From positions 4,780,501 through 4,844,500 of the forward strand of contig NZ_JAJOZB010000001.1 of assembly GCF_023701745.1 (NCBI RefSeq): 64,000 bases of DNA, in the 5' to 3' direction. Position 1 is the first letter of the stretch; the number at the start of each line of letters is the position of its first letter. The notes under the pieces are model-generated. The model did not search any database, was not told the origin of the DNA, and saw nothing but the letters and a program-made list of their open reading frames with translations. The position numbers and the translations under genes are program-made. Of this stretch, positions 1 to 7,981 are shown in pieces. The stretch comes from Streptomyces sp. RKAG293. Lineage in GTDB: Bacteria > Actinomycetota > Actinomycetes > Streptomycetales > Streptomycetaceae.

Positions 1-22
1 AATCCGACGACTTGGATGAACG

Positions 23-1789
23 ATGCATCGGTACCGGTCCCACACCTGCGGCGAGCTGCGCGCCACTGACGTCGACACCGACGTCCGCCTGTCCGGGTGG
101 CTGCACAATCGCCGCGATCTGGGCGGCGTCCTCTTCGTCGACCTCCGGGACCACTACGGCTTCGTCCAGCTGGTCGTGCGGCCGGGCTCGCCCGGGTACG
201 AGCAGCTCAGCAGCCAGTCCAAGGAATCCGTCGTCCGCGTCGACGGCCGGGTGCTCGCGCGCAGCGCGGAGAACGTGAACCCGGACCTGCCGACCGGCGG
301 GATCGAGATCGACGTCACCTCCTTCGAGGTGCTCGGCGCCGCGGACCCGCTGCCCTTCCCGGTCTTCCCGGAGGACAACGCCAACGAGGAGGCGCGGCTC
401 ACCAACCGCTTCCTGGACCTGCGCCGGCAGCGCATGCACAAGAACATCATGCTGCGCTCGGACGTCATCTCCTTCCTCCGCAAGGAGATGACCGCGCTCG
501 GCTTCAACGAGCTGGCCACCCCGATCCTGTCGGCCACTTCCCCCGAGGGCGCCCGCGACTTCCTGGTGCCCTCGCGGGTGCACGCCGGCAAGTTCTACGC
601 GCTCCCGCAGGCACCGCAGCAGTTCAAGCAGCTGCTGATGATCGCCGGCTTCGACCGCTACTTCCAGATCGCGCCGTGCTTCCGCGACGAGGACTCCCGG
701 GCGGACCGCTCGCCCGGCGAGTTCTACCAGCTCGACATCGAGATGAGCTTCGTCGAGCAGGAGGACGTCTTCGGCGTCATCGAGAAGGTCATGACCGACC
801 TCTTCACCCAGTACGGCGGCGGCCGTGAGGTCACCTCGCCGTTCCCGCGCATCCCGCTGCGCGAGTCGATGCTCAAGTACGGCAACGACAAGCCGGACCT
901 GCGCGCCAAGCTCGAACTCGTCGACGTCTCGGACGTCTTCGCCGGCTCCGGCTTCAAGGCCTTCGCCGACAAGCACGTCCGCGCGCTGGCCGTGCCGGAC
1001 ACCGCGGCCCAGCCGCGCAAGTTCTTCGACCAGATGGGCGAGTACGCGGTCGAGCAGGGCGCCAAGGGCCTGGCCTGGGTCCGCGTCGGCGAGGACAACG
1101 CCCTCACCGGCCCGATCGCCAAGTTCCTGACCGAGGACGACGTCAAGGCACTGCTGGCCGCCGTCGACGCCAAGCCCGGTCACGCGATCTTCTTCGGCGC
1201 CGGCGAGTTCGCCGAGGTCTCCAAGATCATGGCGGCCGTCCGCGTCGAGGCCGCCAAGCGCGCCGGCCACTTCGAGGAGAACGTCTTCCGGTTCTGCTGG
1301 GTCGTCGACTTCCCGATGTTCGAGAAGAACGAGGACACCGGCGCGATCGAGTTCTCCCACAACCCGTTCTCCATGCCGCAGGGCGGCCTGGAGGCGCTGG
1401 AGACCAAGGACCCGCTCGACATCCTCGCCTGGCAGTACGACATCGTCTGCAACGGCATCGAGCTGTCGTCCGGCGCGATCCGGAACCACGAGCCCGCGGT
1501 CATGTACAAGGCGTTCGAGATCGCCGGCTACGACCAGGCGACCGTGGAGAAGGAGTTCGGCGGCATGCTCCGCGCCTTCCACTTCGGCGCCCCGCCGCAC
1601 GGCGGCATCGCCCCGGGCGTGGACCGCATGGTCATGCTGCTCGCGGACGAGCCGAACATCCGCGAGACGATCGCCTTCCCGCTCAACCAGCACGCCCAGG
1701 ACCTGCTCATGGGCGCGCCGAGCGAGGTCGAGGAGAGCCGGCTGCGCGAGCTGCACATCCAGCTCCGCAAGCCGCAGCCGAAGGTCTGA
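23..1789 (+). CDS. aspS: Aspartate-tRNA ligase (AspRS)
   Basis: This cytoplasmic enzyme charges tRNA-Asp with aspartate for translation. The 588-residue product has the usual bacterial AspRS length. An N-terminal OB-fold anticodon-binding domain (about residues 1-110, with SGWLHNRRDLGG) precedes a class II catalytic domain. Motif 2 is visible as FRDEDSRADR and motif 3 as GGIAPGVDRMVML near the C terminus, with a GAD-type insertion between them. The ATG at 23 gives the standard MHRYRSHTCGEL N terminus. The gene is complete and stands alone, followed by a hairpin at 1800-1830. Whether it is discriminating or also charges tRNA-Asn cannot be told from motifs alone. Confidence 0.98.
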   Translation: MHRYRSHTCGELRATDVDTDVRLSGWLHNRRDLGGVLFVDLRDHYGFVQLVVRPGSPGYEQLSSQSKESVVRVDGRVLARSAENVNPDLPTGGIEIDVTSFEVLGAADPLPFPVFPEDNANEEARLTNRFLDLRRQRMHKNIMLRSDVISFLRKEMTALGFNELATPILSATSPEGARDFLVPSRVHAGKFYALPQAPQQFKQLLMIAGFDRYFQIAPCFRDEDSRADRSPGEFYQLDIEMSFVEQEDVFGVIEKVMTDLFTQYGGGREVTSPFPRIPLRESMLKYGNDKPDLRAKLELVDVSDVFAGSGFKAFADKHVRALAVPDTAAQPRKFFDQMGEYAVEQGAKGLAWVRVGEDNALTGPIAKFLTEDDVKALLAAVDAKPGHAIFFGAGEFAEVSKIMAAVRVEAAKRAGHFEENVFRFCWVVDFPMFEKNEDTGAIEFSHNPFSMPQGGLEALETKDPLDILAWQYDIVCNGIELSSGAIRNHEPAVMYKAFEIAGYDQATVEKEFGGMLRAFHFGAPPHGGIAPGVDRMVMLLADEPNIRETIAFPLNQHAQDLLMGAPSEVEESRLRELHIQLRKPQPKV

Positions 1790-1799
1790 CCGGCGGCCC

Positions 1800-1830
1800 C
1801 CGGTTCCGGACGCATTCCGTCCGGGACCGG
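1800..1830 (+). terminator. Intrinsic-type hairpin after aspS
   Basis: A 13-bp stem (1800-1812 with 1818-1830, one G-U pair) and a 5-nt loop CATTC begin 10 nt after the aspS stop codon. There is no T-run, as is common in Streptomyces. Confidence 0.7.
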
Positions 1831-1895
1831 AGGCAACCCGGAAGGAGTGCCATCGCGTTCCACTGATGTGGAAGGGACACGATGGCGAGTAGACG

Positions 1896-2414
1896 ATGCT
1901 GACGCCCCCGGACTTCGAGGAGTTCGTGGCGGCGCGGGGCCCGCGACTGCTGCGCGTCGCCTGGCTGCTGACCGGCGACGCCCATCTCGCGGAAGACCTG
2001 CTGCAGACGGTGCTGGCCAAGGCCTGGCCGCAATGGCACCGGATAGCCGACGGCAGCCCCGAGGCGTATCTGCGCAAGGCGCTGATCACCACACATGCCT
2101 CCTGGTGGCGTCGCCGCTGGCGCGGCGAGGTCCCGCACGGCGACCTGCCGGAGTCGGCGGACCGGGCGGACGCCTTCGCGGGGGTCGACCTGGAGCAGAC
2201 GCTCGCGGTGGCCGTCCGGCGGCTGCCGGTGCGGCAGCGCGCGGTGGTCGTCCTGCGGTACTTCGAGGACCTGAGCGTCGAGGAGACCGCGGGGGTGCTG
2301 GGCTGTACGACCGGCACCGTCAAGAGCCAGGCCTCCAAGGCGCTGCGCAGTCTGCGCGATCATCTGCCCGCCGCGGCACTGGTGGACGGTGGTGAACGCC
2401 ATGACGGAAGCTGA
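1896..2414 (+). CDS. SigE-family ECF RNA polymerase sigma factor
   Basis: This is a group IV sigma factor of 172 residues. Region 2 lies at about residues 10-75, with DAHLAEDLLQTVLAKAW as the region 2.2-like helix. Region 4 lies at about 108-160, with RQRAVVVLRYFEDLSVEE and the recognition helix TTGTVKSQASKALRSLR. It resembles the Streptomyces SigE-family cytoplasmic or membrane-associated sigma factors. The ATG at 1896 is the only in-frame choice near the conserved N terminus, and the ribosome site is weak. The coding sequence overlaps the next gene by 14 nt, so the two are probably co-transcribed and the neighbour may modulate it. The promoters it recognises cannot be read from this sequence. 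Confidence 0.92.
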   Translation: MLTPPDFEEFVAARGPRLLRVAWLLTGDAHLAEDLLQTVLAKAWPQWHRIADGSPEAYLRKALITTHASWWRRRWRGEVPHGDLPESADRADAFAGVDLEQTLAVAVRRLPVRQRAVVVLRYFEDLSVEETAGVLGCTTGTVKSQASKALRSLRDHLPAAALVDGGERHDGS

Positions 2415-3168
2415 GACCGAACGCGAACTGCGCGTCCTGCTGGAGCGCGTGGTGCCGCAACTGCCCGCGCCCGCCCAGCGGCTGGACGGCGTACGGGACC
2501 GGGTGCGGCGCCGTCGCCGCCGCCGCGCGGCCGGAACCGCGACGCTGGCCGTCAGCGCGGTCGCCCTGGCAGGACTGCTGGTGCCCGGCTTCGTACGGGA
2601 CCGGGCGCGGCCCGAGTCCGTACCGCCGGCGTCGGCTCCCGGGACGGGCGCGCTGCCCGCGCCGGAGGCCGGGGTGCCGGACCCGGAGGGCAGCAGCAGC
2701 CTGCCGCCGCCGACCACCACCCCCACGCCCGACGCGAGGACCCGGTATCCCGAGATCGGCGGGATGTCCGCCGCGCTGCCGAGGGAGTGGCGGGTGCTGC
2801 GGATGGCGGAGGCCGGCTTCGCCGCCACACAGCCCATGGCCGCGTCCAAGAAGCCGTGCGGGGACGGGATCGACGGCTACTGCTCGCCGCTGAACCAGCC
2901 GCTGCGCCCCGACGGCGCGGTGCTGGTCTTCCAGATCGCCGACCCGGCCGGGATCCTGGCGGCGAAGATCCGCGGGTTCCACCAGGTGCAGAAGGTCGAG
3001 CTTCTGAAGTCCTGCCAGCGGTTCGGCGCCGATGAGCAGCTCGCCTCGGCGACCGCCGCCACGGACCGCTCCTCCGACGTGGTGGTGACCGTCACGGCCT
3101 GTCTGTACCGGGCGACCCCGGCGCGGCTCCAGCAGGTCCGCGAAGCGATGACCTCCGTCACCCTCTGA
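2401..3168 (+). CDS. Single-pass membrane protein, sigma-factor neighbour
   Basis: The product is 255 residues from the ATG at 2401; a GTG at 2389 would add four. A charged N-terminal cytoplasmic segment of about 45 residues ends in a run of arginines. A single membrane helix follows (about 46-65), then a Pro/Ser/Thr-rich linker and an extracytoplasmic domain of about 150 residues with several cysteines. It overlaps the SigE-type sigma gene, which is the usual place for an anti-sigma or signal-sensing partner. No zinc-binding anti-sigma motif (HxxxCxxC) is visible, so an anti-sigma role is only a guess. I do not recognise the extracytoplasmic domain. Confidence 0.8.
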   Translation: MTEAETERELRVLLERVVPQLPAPAQRLDGVRDRVRRRRRRRAAGTATLAVSAVALAGLLVPGFVRDRARPESVPPASAPGTGALPAPEAGVPDPEGSSSLPPPTTTPTPDARTRYPEIGGMSAALPREWRVLRMAEAGFAATQPMAASKKPCGDGIDGYCSPLNQPLRPDGAVLVFQIADPAGILAAKIRGFHQVQKVELLKSCQRFGADEQLASATAATDRSSDVVVTVTACLYRATPARLQQVREAMTSVTL

Positions 3169-3211
3169 TCGTCCGCGATCTTCTGAGGACATTCCGAAAG
3201 GCCCTTTGTCC

Positions 3212-4009
3212 ATGCACGCGCTGTACAGCAGGTACCTCCGCACCACGGCCGTGTGCGCGGTGGCCGCGGCCGCCCTGGCCGGACTCGCCGGCTGCAGCGC
3301 CGGTGGCGCGATGGCCTCCCCGGGCGGTGACGTCCGGACGATGGCGGCCTCCCCTTCTCCGGCCGCCGACGCCGTCCCGGCGGCCGGCCGGGCCGGCCGC
3401 TCCGCGCCCGCTCCCCTGCCGCAACGCCTTCCCGGGCTCGGCCCGAAGACCCTGAGCACGGTCCCGGACGAGGCCCGGCAGGCCGTGGTCGTGACCGGCG
3501 ACGGAGCCTCGTCGTCCCGCTCGACCGTCATCCTCTACGAGCGGACGGACGCGGGCTGGACCGCCGGCGCCGCCTGGCCCGCCCACAACGCCCTGAAGGG
3601 CTGGACCGACGACCACCGCGAGGGCGACCTCCGGTCGCCCGTCGGCGTCTTCACCCTCACCGACGCGGGCGGCCGGCTCGCCGACCCCGGTACGAAGCTC
3701 AGCTACGACCACGCCCCGCGCGGATTCGGCATCTCCGGCACCGGTTTCCAGGGCGAGTCGCTGACCGGCTCCTTCGACTACGTCATCTCCATCGACTACA
3801 ACCACGTGCGCGGCACCACCCCGCGGGACTGGACGCGCCCGCTCGGCGGCTCCCGGGGCGGCGGCATCTGGCTGCACGTCGACCACGGCGGTCCCACCCA
3901 GGGCTGTGTCTCGCTCGCGCAGGACGTCATGAAGCAGCTGCTGCGCACCTTGGACCCGGCCAGGCACCCGGTGGTGGTGATGGGCGACGCCGCGGCACTG
4001 AGCCGCTGA
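3212..4009 (+). CDS. L,D-transpeptidase-like (YkuD-type) lipoprotein
   Basis: The product is 265 residues from the ATG at 3212; a TTG two codons upstream is the alternative start. The N terminus is a lipoprotein signal with the lipobox LAGC at about residues 25-28, so the mature protein should be anchored outside the cell. An Ala/Pro-rich linker follows. The C-terminal half carries the pattern SPVGVF, then HVDHGGPTQGCVSL with a Cys in the position expected for the YkuD nucleophile. That family forms 3-3 cross-links in peptidoglycan or anchors proteins to it. The motif departs from the classic HGT..S.GC(I/V)R form, so activity is likely but not assured. It may belong with the sigma pair upstream, since the gap is 43 nt. 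Confidence 0.8.
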   Translation: MHALYSRYLRTTAVCAVAAAALAGLAGCSAGGAMASPGGDVRTMAASPSPAADAVPAAGRAGRSAPAPLPQRLPGLGPKTLSTVPDEARQAVVVTGDGASSSRSTVILYERTDAGWTAGAAWPAHNALKGWTDDHREGDLRSPVGVFTLTDAGGRLADPGTKLSYDHAPRGFGISGTGFQGESLTGSFDYVISIDYNHVRGTTPRDWTRPLGGSRGGGIWLHVDHGGPTQGCVSLAQDVMKQLLRTLDPARHPVVVMGDAAALSR

Positions 4010-4047
4010 TCCGCCGCACCCCGGAGCCGGTCCGCCGCACCCCGAAA

Positions 4048-4085
4048 ATGACGATGGCCGCCCCGACCGGGGCGGCCATCGTCAT
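4048..4085. terminator. Bidirectional terminator between convergent genes
   Basis: A perfect 17-bp inverted repeat (4048-4064 with 4069-4085, loop GACC) lies between the convergent transpeptidase-like gene and metG. AAAA before the left arm supplies a U-tract for the minus-strand transcript. Confidence 0.9.
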
Positions 4086-4099
4086 GGCGCGGTACAGAA

Positions 4100-5827
4100 C
4101 TACTCGGCGGTGTCCGGGTTGCCGCCGAAGCGCTCGCGGTAGGCGTCGAGGTCCTCATCGGTGATCTTGGCGAAGAGCACCGGCGGGACGGTGAACGGGA
4201 TGCCGGGCGCCAGGAACGACAGCGACTTGGCCTCGTCCTGGCTGACCCAGGTCCGGTTGTCGTCGGGGAGGGCGAAGGCGCTGCGCATCGCGGCGGACGA
4301 GGACGGGATGAAGGGCTCGGAGACCACCGCGTACAGGTGGATGAGGTTCATCGCGGTGCGCAGGGTGAGCGCCGCGCCGTCCGGGTCCGTCTTGATCTCC
4401 ATCCAGGGGGCCTTCTCCTCCAGGTAGGAGTTGCCCGCGCTCCACAGGGCGCGCAGCGCGGCCGCGGCCTTGCGGAACTGGAGGGTGTCCAGGTGGCCCT
4501 CGTACTCGGCCAGCAGCCCGGCGATCTGCTCGCCGAGCTTCGCCTCGGCCTCGCCGGCCGCGCTGCCCGCCGGCACGTCGTCGCCGAAGCGCTTGCGGGA
4601 GAAGGACAGGACGCGGTTGACGAAGTTGCCCAGGGTGTCGGCGAGGTCCTTGTTCACGGAGGAGGAGAAGACCTCCCAGGTGAACGAGGTGTCGTCGGAC
4701 TCCGGGGCGTTGGCGATCAGGAAGTAGCGCCAGTAGTCGGCCGGCAGCAGGTCCAGCGCGGCATCGGTGAAGATGCCGCGGCGCTGGCTGGTGGAGAACT
4801 TCCCGCCGTAGTACGTCAGCCAGTTGAAGGCCTTGACGTAGTCGACCTTCTTCCACGGCTCGCGGGTGCCCAGCTGGGTGGCCGGGAACATCACCGTGTG
4901 GAACGGGACGTTGTCCTTGGCCATGAACTCGGTGTACCGGACGTCGTCCGCCTCGTACCACCAGGACTTCCAGTCCCGGGTCTCCCCGGCGGGAGCGGCG
5001 TCCGCCCACTCCTTGGTGGAACCGATGTACTCGATCGGGGCGTCGAACCAGACGTAGAAGACCTTGCCGTCCGCGGCCAGCTCCGGCCAGGTGTCGGCCG
5101 GGACCGGAACGCCCCACTCCAGGTCGCGGGTGATCGCGCGGTCCTGGAGGCCCTCGGTGAGCCACTTGCGGGCGATGGAGGAGGCGAGGGTGGGCCATTC
5201 GCCGCCCACCTCGTCGATCCACGCCTCGACCTCGCCGGCCAGCTTCGACTGCAGGAGGAACAGGTGCTTGGTCTCGCGGACCTCCAGCGCGCTGCTGCCG
5301 CTGATCGCGGAGCGCGGGTCGATCAGGTCCGTGGGGTCCAGCACCCGGGTGCAGTTCTCGCACTGGTCGCCGCGGGCCTTGTCGTAACCGCAGTGCGGGC
5401 ACGTGCCGACGATGTAGCGGTCGGGCAGGAAGCGCTCGTCGGTGAGCGAGTAGACCTGCCGGATCGCGCGTTCCTCGATGAAGCCGTTGGCCTGGAGGCG
5501 GCGCGCGAAGTGCTGGGTCAGATCGCGGTTCTCCGCGGAGGAGCTGCGGCCGAAGTGGTCGAAGCGCAGCGCGAAGCCGTCGTAGATCGCCTTCTGCGCC
5601 AGGTGCTGCTCGGAGCAGAAGGTGTCGACCGGCAGTCCGGCTTCCTTGGCGGCGAGTTCGGCCGGGGTGCCGTGCTCGTCGGTGGCGCAGATGTAGAGGA
5701 CGTCGTGCCCGGTCTGGCGCAGGTAGCGGGCGTAGACGTCGGCCGGGAGCATCGACCCCACCATGTTGCCCAGGTGCTTGATCCCGTTGATATAGGGCAG
5801 GGCGCTGGTGATGAGGTGTCGAGCCAT
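4100..5827 (-). CDS. metG: Methionine-tRNA ligase (MetRS)
   Basis: This cytoplasmic enzyme charges initiator and elongator tRNA-Met. The product has 575 residues. The class I signature is present as PYINGIKHLGN (HIGH region) near the N terminus, and the KMSKS loop appears as KFSTSQRRG at about residues 325-333. A zinc-binding insert is visible as CPHCGY followed by CENC at about residues 143-160. The all-alpha anticodon-binding domain makes up the C-terminal third. No C-terminal tRNA-binding dimerisation domain is present, as expected for the short form found in streptomycetes. The ATG at 5827 gives MARHLITSALPYI. It is transcribed alone, convergent with the upstream gene. Confidence 0.98.
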   Translation of the reverse strand: MARHLITSALPYINGIKHLGNMVGSMLPADVYARYLRQTGHDVLYICATDEHGTPAELAAKEAGLPVDTFCSEQHLAQKAIYDGFALRFDHFGRSSSAENRDLTQHFARRLQANGFIEERAIRQVYSLTDERFLPDRYIVGTCPHCGYDKARGDQCENCTRVLDPTDLIDPRSAISGSSALEVRETKHLFLLQSKLAGEVEAWIDEVGGEWPTLASSIARKWLTEGLQDRAITRDLEWGVPVPADTWPELAADGKVFYVWFDAPIEYIGSTKEWADAAPAGETRDWKSWWYEADDVRYTEFMAKDNVPFHTVMFPATQLGTREPWKKVDYVKAFNWLTYYGGKFSTSQRRGIFTDAALDLLPADYWRYFLIANAPESDDTSFTWEVFSSSVNKDLADTLGNFVNRVLSFSRKRFGDDVPAGSAAGEAEAKLGEQIAGLLAEYEGHLDTLQFRKAAAALRALWSAGNSYLEEKAPWMEIKTDPDGAALTLRTAMNLIHLYAVVSEPFIPSSSAAMRSAFALPDDNRTWVSQDEAKSLSFLAPGIPFTVPPVLFAKITDEDLDAYRERFGGNPDTAE

Positions 5828-6033
5828 TGCAGGCTGCTCCCAATTCGTTACGCGGGGTGAGTGATTGATCTACGGACCGTCAATATCGTATCCGACCCCC
5901 CGGGCACCCCTTCTTGTTTTCCTCCGGAGGCCGCATCGGGCGGGCAGGCGACAGGCGCAGCCGGGGAGCACCGCGGGGGAGACGGCCAGGAACCTGTGGG
6001 GCCGGCGCCTCGTTGTTGATCACGGTGGGTGAC

Positions 6034-6081
6034 TGCACGTGCGCATGCACGTGCACATGCACGTGCTGGTGCAACCGGTTA
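6034..6081. repeat. 12-bp TGCA iterons upstream of the DUF397 gene
   Basis: Four consecutive 12-bp units begin with TGCA at 6034, 6046, 6058 and 6070. The first three start TGCACGTG and the fourth is TGCAACCGGTTA. They lie 50-98 nt before the DUF397 gene, in a gene-free stretch of about 300 bp after metG (5828-6131) that otherwise shows only promoter-like AT-richer sequence at 6078-6120. A matching set sits at 6924-6971. They look like an operator array for a regulator that binds one helical face at roughly one turn spacing, most plausibly the XRE protein at 7051. Confidence 0.75.
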
Positions 6082-6131
6082 TCATCTGGCTTACCCAGCA
6101 AGGCAGTTACGGGGAATTTGGGGAGCGTCTT

Positions 6132-6365
6132 ATGAGCCGGACACAGAATGGCATGGCCTCGACAGATCTCCAGGGAGTCGTCTGGCAGAAGAGTTTGCAC
6201 AGCAACGCGAACGGTACGTGCGTTGAGCTGGCACAGCTGCCCGACGGCGAGGTGGCGGTACGCAATTCACGCTTTCCGGACGGACCGGCCCTGATATATA
6301 CGCGGGCCGAGATCGAATCACTGATTCTCGGGGTCAAGGATGGTGAGTTCGACCACCTCATGTGA
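6132..6365 (+). CDS. DUF397 domain protein
   Basis: The small protein has 77 residues from the ATG at 6132, which follows GGGGAG at 6120-6125. The DUF397 core is clear: WQKSLHSNANGTCVELA, then VAVRNSRFPDGPALIYT and a terminal helix. These proteins are found next to XRE-DUF5753 regulators and HATPase proteins across Streptomyces. Several act as partners or antitoxin-like modulators of the regulator in the whiJ/bldB-associated families. The trio here is complete: ATPase at 6378 and regulator at 7051. The iterons just upstream suggest regulation by the neighbouring XRE protein. The biochemical function is not established by sequence. Confidence 0.9.
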   Translation: MSRTQNGMASTDLQGVVWQKSLHSNANGTCVELAQLPDGEVAVRNSRFPDGPALIYTRAEIESLILGVKDGEFDHLM

Positions 6366-6377
6366 CCGTATATGAAC

Positions 6378-6917
6378 CTATAGCGACGGGTCTTCGTCCA
6401 TTCCGATCGGAGAATGGAAGAGGGCCCAGACGACTTTTCCCGCCCCGGTGAGCGGATGCCAGCCCCAGGTCTCGCTGTAGGACTCCACCAGGTGCAGCCC
6501 CCGTCCGGACTCCGCGACGAAGTCGGGCGTCCTGGCCACCGGACCGATGGCGCTGGGGTCGCGCACGGCGCAGACCACGCGTGAGGTCCAGCGCACCAGA
6601 CTGAGATGGACCGGGGCACCGCCGGTGCCGGGGGGCACGGCGTAACGCAGCGCGTTGGTGACGAGTTCCGAGGCGACCAGCTCGATGCTGTCGAAGAGTG
6701 GTGCCAGATCCCAGCGCTGAAGTGTCGCCCGGGTGAATCTTCGGGCGTCGCGGACGGCTTCGAAGCGTCCTGGCAGCTCGCACGTGGCGCCGCTGGACGC
6801 GGCCAGGCCCCCGGGGGCGAGCACTCCATCCCATAACGGCTCAAGCACAGTTGCGGCCTCAGTCCTCATGCGCGCCCACTGGGTATCTGCACGAACCCCA
6901 TGGTCCCCAACGCCCAC
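6378..6917 (-). CDS. ATP-binding protein, anti-sigma/HATPase type
   Basis: The 179-residue protein has a GHKL ATP-binding fold like RsbW/SpoIIAB-type serine kinases. The N box is ELVTNALRYA (about residues 84-93), the G1-like region AVRDPS follows, and the G2 box is ESGRGLHLVE near residue 136. Such proteins in streptomycetes sit beside XRE/DUF397 pairs and are thought to act in partner-switching signalling. The GTG at 6917 is the outermost start. An ATG at 6869 (MRTEAATV) is an alternative, and neither has a clear ribosome site. The gene converges with the DUF397 gene, 12 nt apart, and its 5' end abuts the second iteron set. Confidence 0.88.
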   Translation of the reverse strand: MGVGDHGVRADTQWARMRTEAATVLEPLWDGVLAPGGLAASSGATCELPGRFEAVRDARRFTRATLQRWDLAPLFDSIELVASELVTNALRYAVPPGTGGAPVHLSLVRWTSRVVCAVRDPSAIGPVARTPDFVAESGRGLHLVESYSETWGWHPLTGAGKVVWALFHSPIGMDEDPSL

Positions 6918-6923
6918 ACGGTA

Positions 6924-6971
6924 TGCAAGGGCGGATGCACGTGCAGATGCAAGGAATGATGCACGTGATGG
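6924..6971. repeat. 12-bp TGCA iterons between the ATPase and XRE genes
   Basis: Four consecutive 12-bp units begin with TGCA at 6924, 6936, 6948 and 6960. Units two and four start TGCACGTG, while units one and three start TGCAAGG. They fill the space directly upstream of the ATPase start (6917, minus strand) and 80-127 nt before the XRE gene on the plus strand. The match in period and core to 6034-6081 points to one shared regulator controlling all three genes. Confidence 0.75.
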
Positions 6972-7050
6972 TGCTGTGTGACCGGGCGAGTACTCAACGC
7001 AGCGCAGAAGTGGCAGACTGCTGACGACCTAGGGGCGGAGCGTGACGTAA

Positions 7051-7917
7051 ATGACCACAGGGCAGCCGGGAGGCGGGTCCATCGTGCGACGAATTCTGCT
7101 GGGAGCTCAGCTGCGGCGGCTTCGCGAAGCGGGAGGAATCACCCGTGAGGCCGCTGGTTATTCGATCCGCGCGTCCGAATCGAAGATCAGCCGCATGGAG
7201 TTGGGACGCGTGAGCTTCAAGGAACGGGATGTGGCCGACCTCCTGACCCTCTACAACGTGGTCGACGACGAGGACCGCGCGGCCCTCCTCGGACTCGTGC
7301 GTGAGGCGAACGTGGCCGGCTGGTGGCACGGGTACGGGGACGTCCTCCCGGCCTGGTTCCAGACGTATGTGGGTCTCGAGGAGTCCGCCTCGCTGATCCG
7401 GACCTTCGAAGTCCAGTTCATCCACGGCCTGTTGCAGACCGAGGACTACTCCCGCGCGGTCGTCGAGCTCGGCCACCCCGGTGCGGCCACGTCCGAGATC
7501 GAGCGCCGGGTCGGCCTGCGGATGGAGCGGCAGAAACTGCTGGTCTCGGAGCGGGCGCCGCACTTCGTCGCCGTCATGGACGAGGGCGCGCTGTACCGGC
7601 CGTTCGGCGGACGCGACGTCATGCGCGGGCAGCTGAGCCATCTGATGGAGGTCGCGCAGCAGCCGAATGTGACCGTCCACGTCCTGCCGTTCGAAATCGG
7701 CGGCCACGCGGCGGGCGGCGGTGCGTTCACCCTGCTGCGATTCCCGGAATCCGACCTGTCGGACCTGGTCTATCTGGAGCAGCTCACCAGCGCGCTGTAC
7801 ATCGACAAGCGTGAGGAAGTGGACTTCTACGACAAGACCATGGAAAGGCTCTGCGCGGACAGTCTTTCCGCCGAGCGCTCGCTCGAGCGACTCCGCAAGA
7901 TCCATCAACAGGCTTGA
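7051..7917 (+). CDS. XRE-family helix-turn-helix regulator with DUF5753
   Basis: The 288-residue protein has an N-terminal XRE helix-turn-helix at about residues 17-75 (LGAQLRRLREAGGITREAAG, then SESKISRMELGRVSFKERDV). A DUF5753 domain fills about 100-280, with WFQTYVGLEESAS and FIHGLLQTEDYSRAV as its typical motifs. It belongs to the large Streptomyces family that includes WhiJ-like developmental regulators and works with DUF397 partners. The ATG at 7051 has GGAG 10 nt upstream. It is the best candidate for binding the TGCACGTG iterons upstream of itself and of the DUF397 gene. Confidence 0.93.
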   Translation: MTTGQPGGGSIVRRILLGAQLRRLREAGGITREAAGYSIRASESKISRMELGRVSFKERDVADLLTLYNVVDDEDRAALLGLVREANVAGWWHGYGDVLPAWFQTYVGLEESASLIRTFEVQFIHGLLQTEDYSRAVVELGHPGAATSEIERRVGLRMERQKLLVSERAPHFVAVMDEGALYRPFGGRDVMRGQLSHLMEVAQQPNVTVHVLPFEIGGHAAGGGAFTLLRFPESDLSDLVYLEQLTSALYIDKREEVDFYDKTMERLCADSLSAERSLERLRKIHQQA

Positions 7918-7981
7918 TACGAAGGTAATATGACGCAGCATCACTAACGCGTGCCGCATCGGCCACCGCGAAAGGGATAAA

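Noticed and set aside
4337..5860. Open frame of about 507 codons on the plus strand
   Set aside because: It is antisense to metG and has Val/Gly/Arg-rich shadow composition with no domain; it arises from GC-rich third positions of metG.
6034..6971. Possible CRISPR-like array
   Set aside because: The units are 12 bp, contiguous, and have no unique spacers; no cas genes are present.
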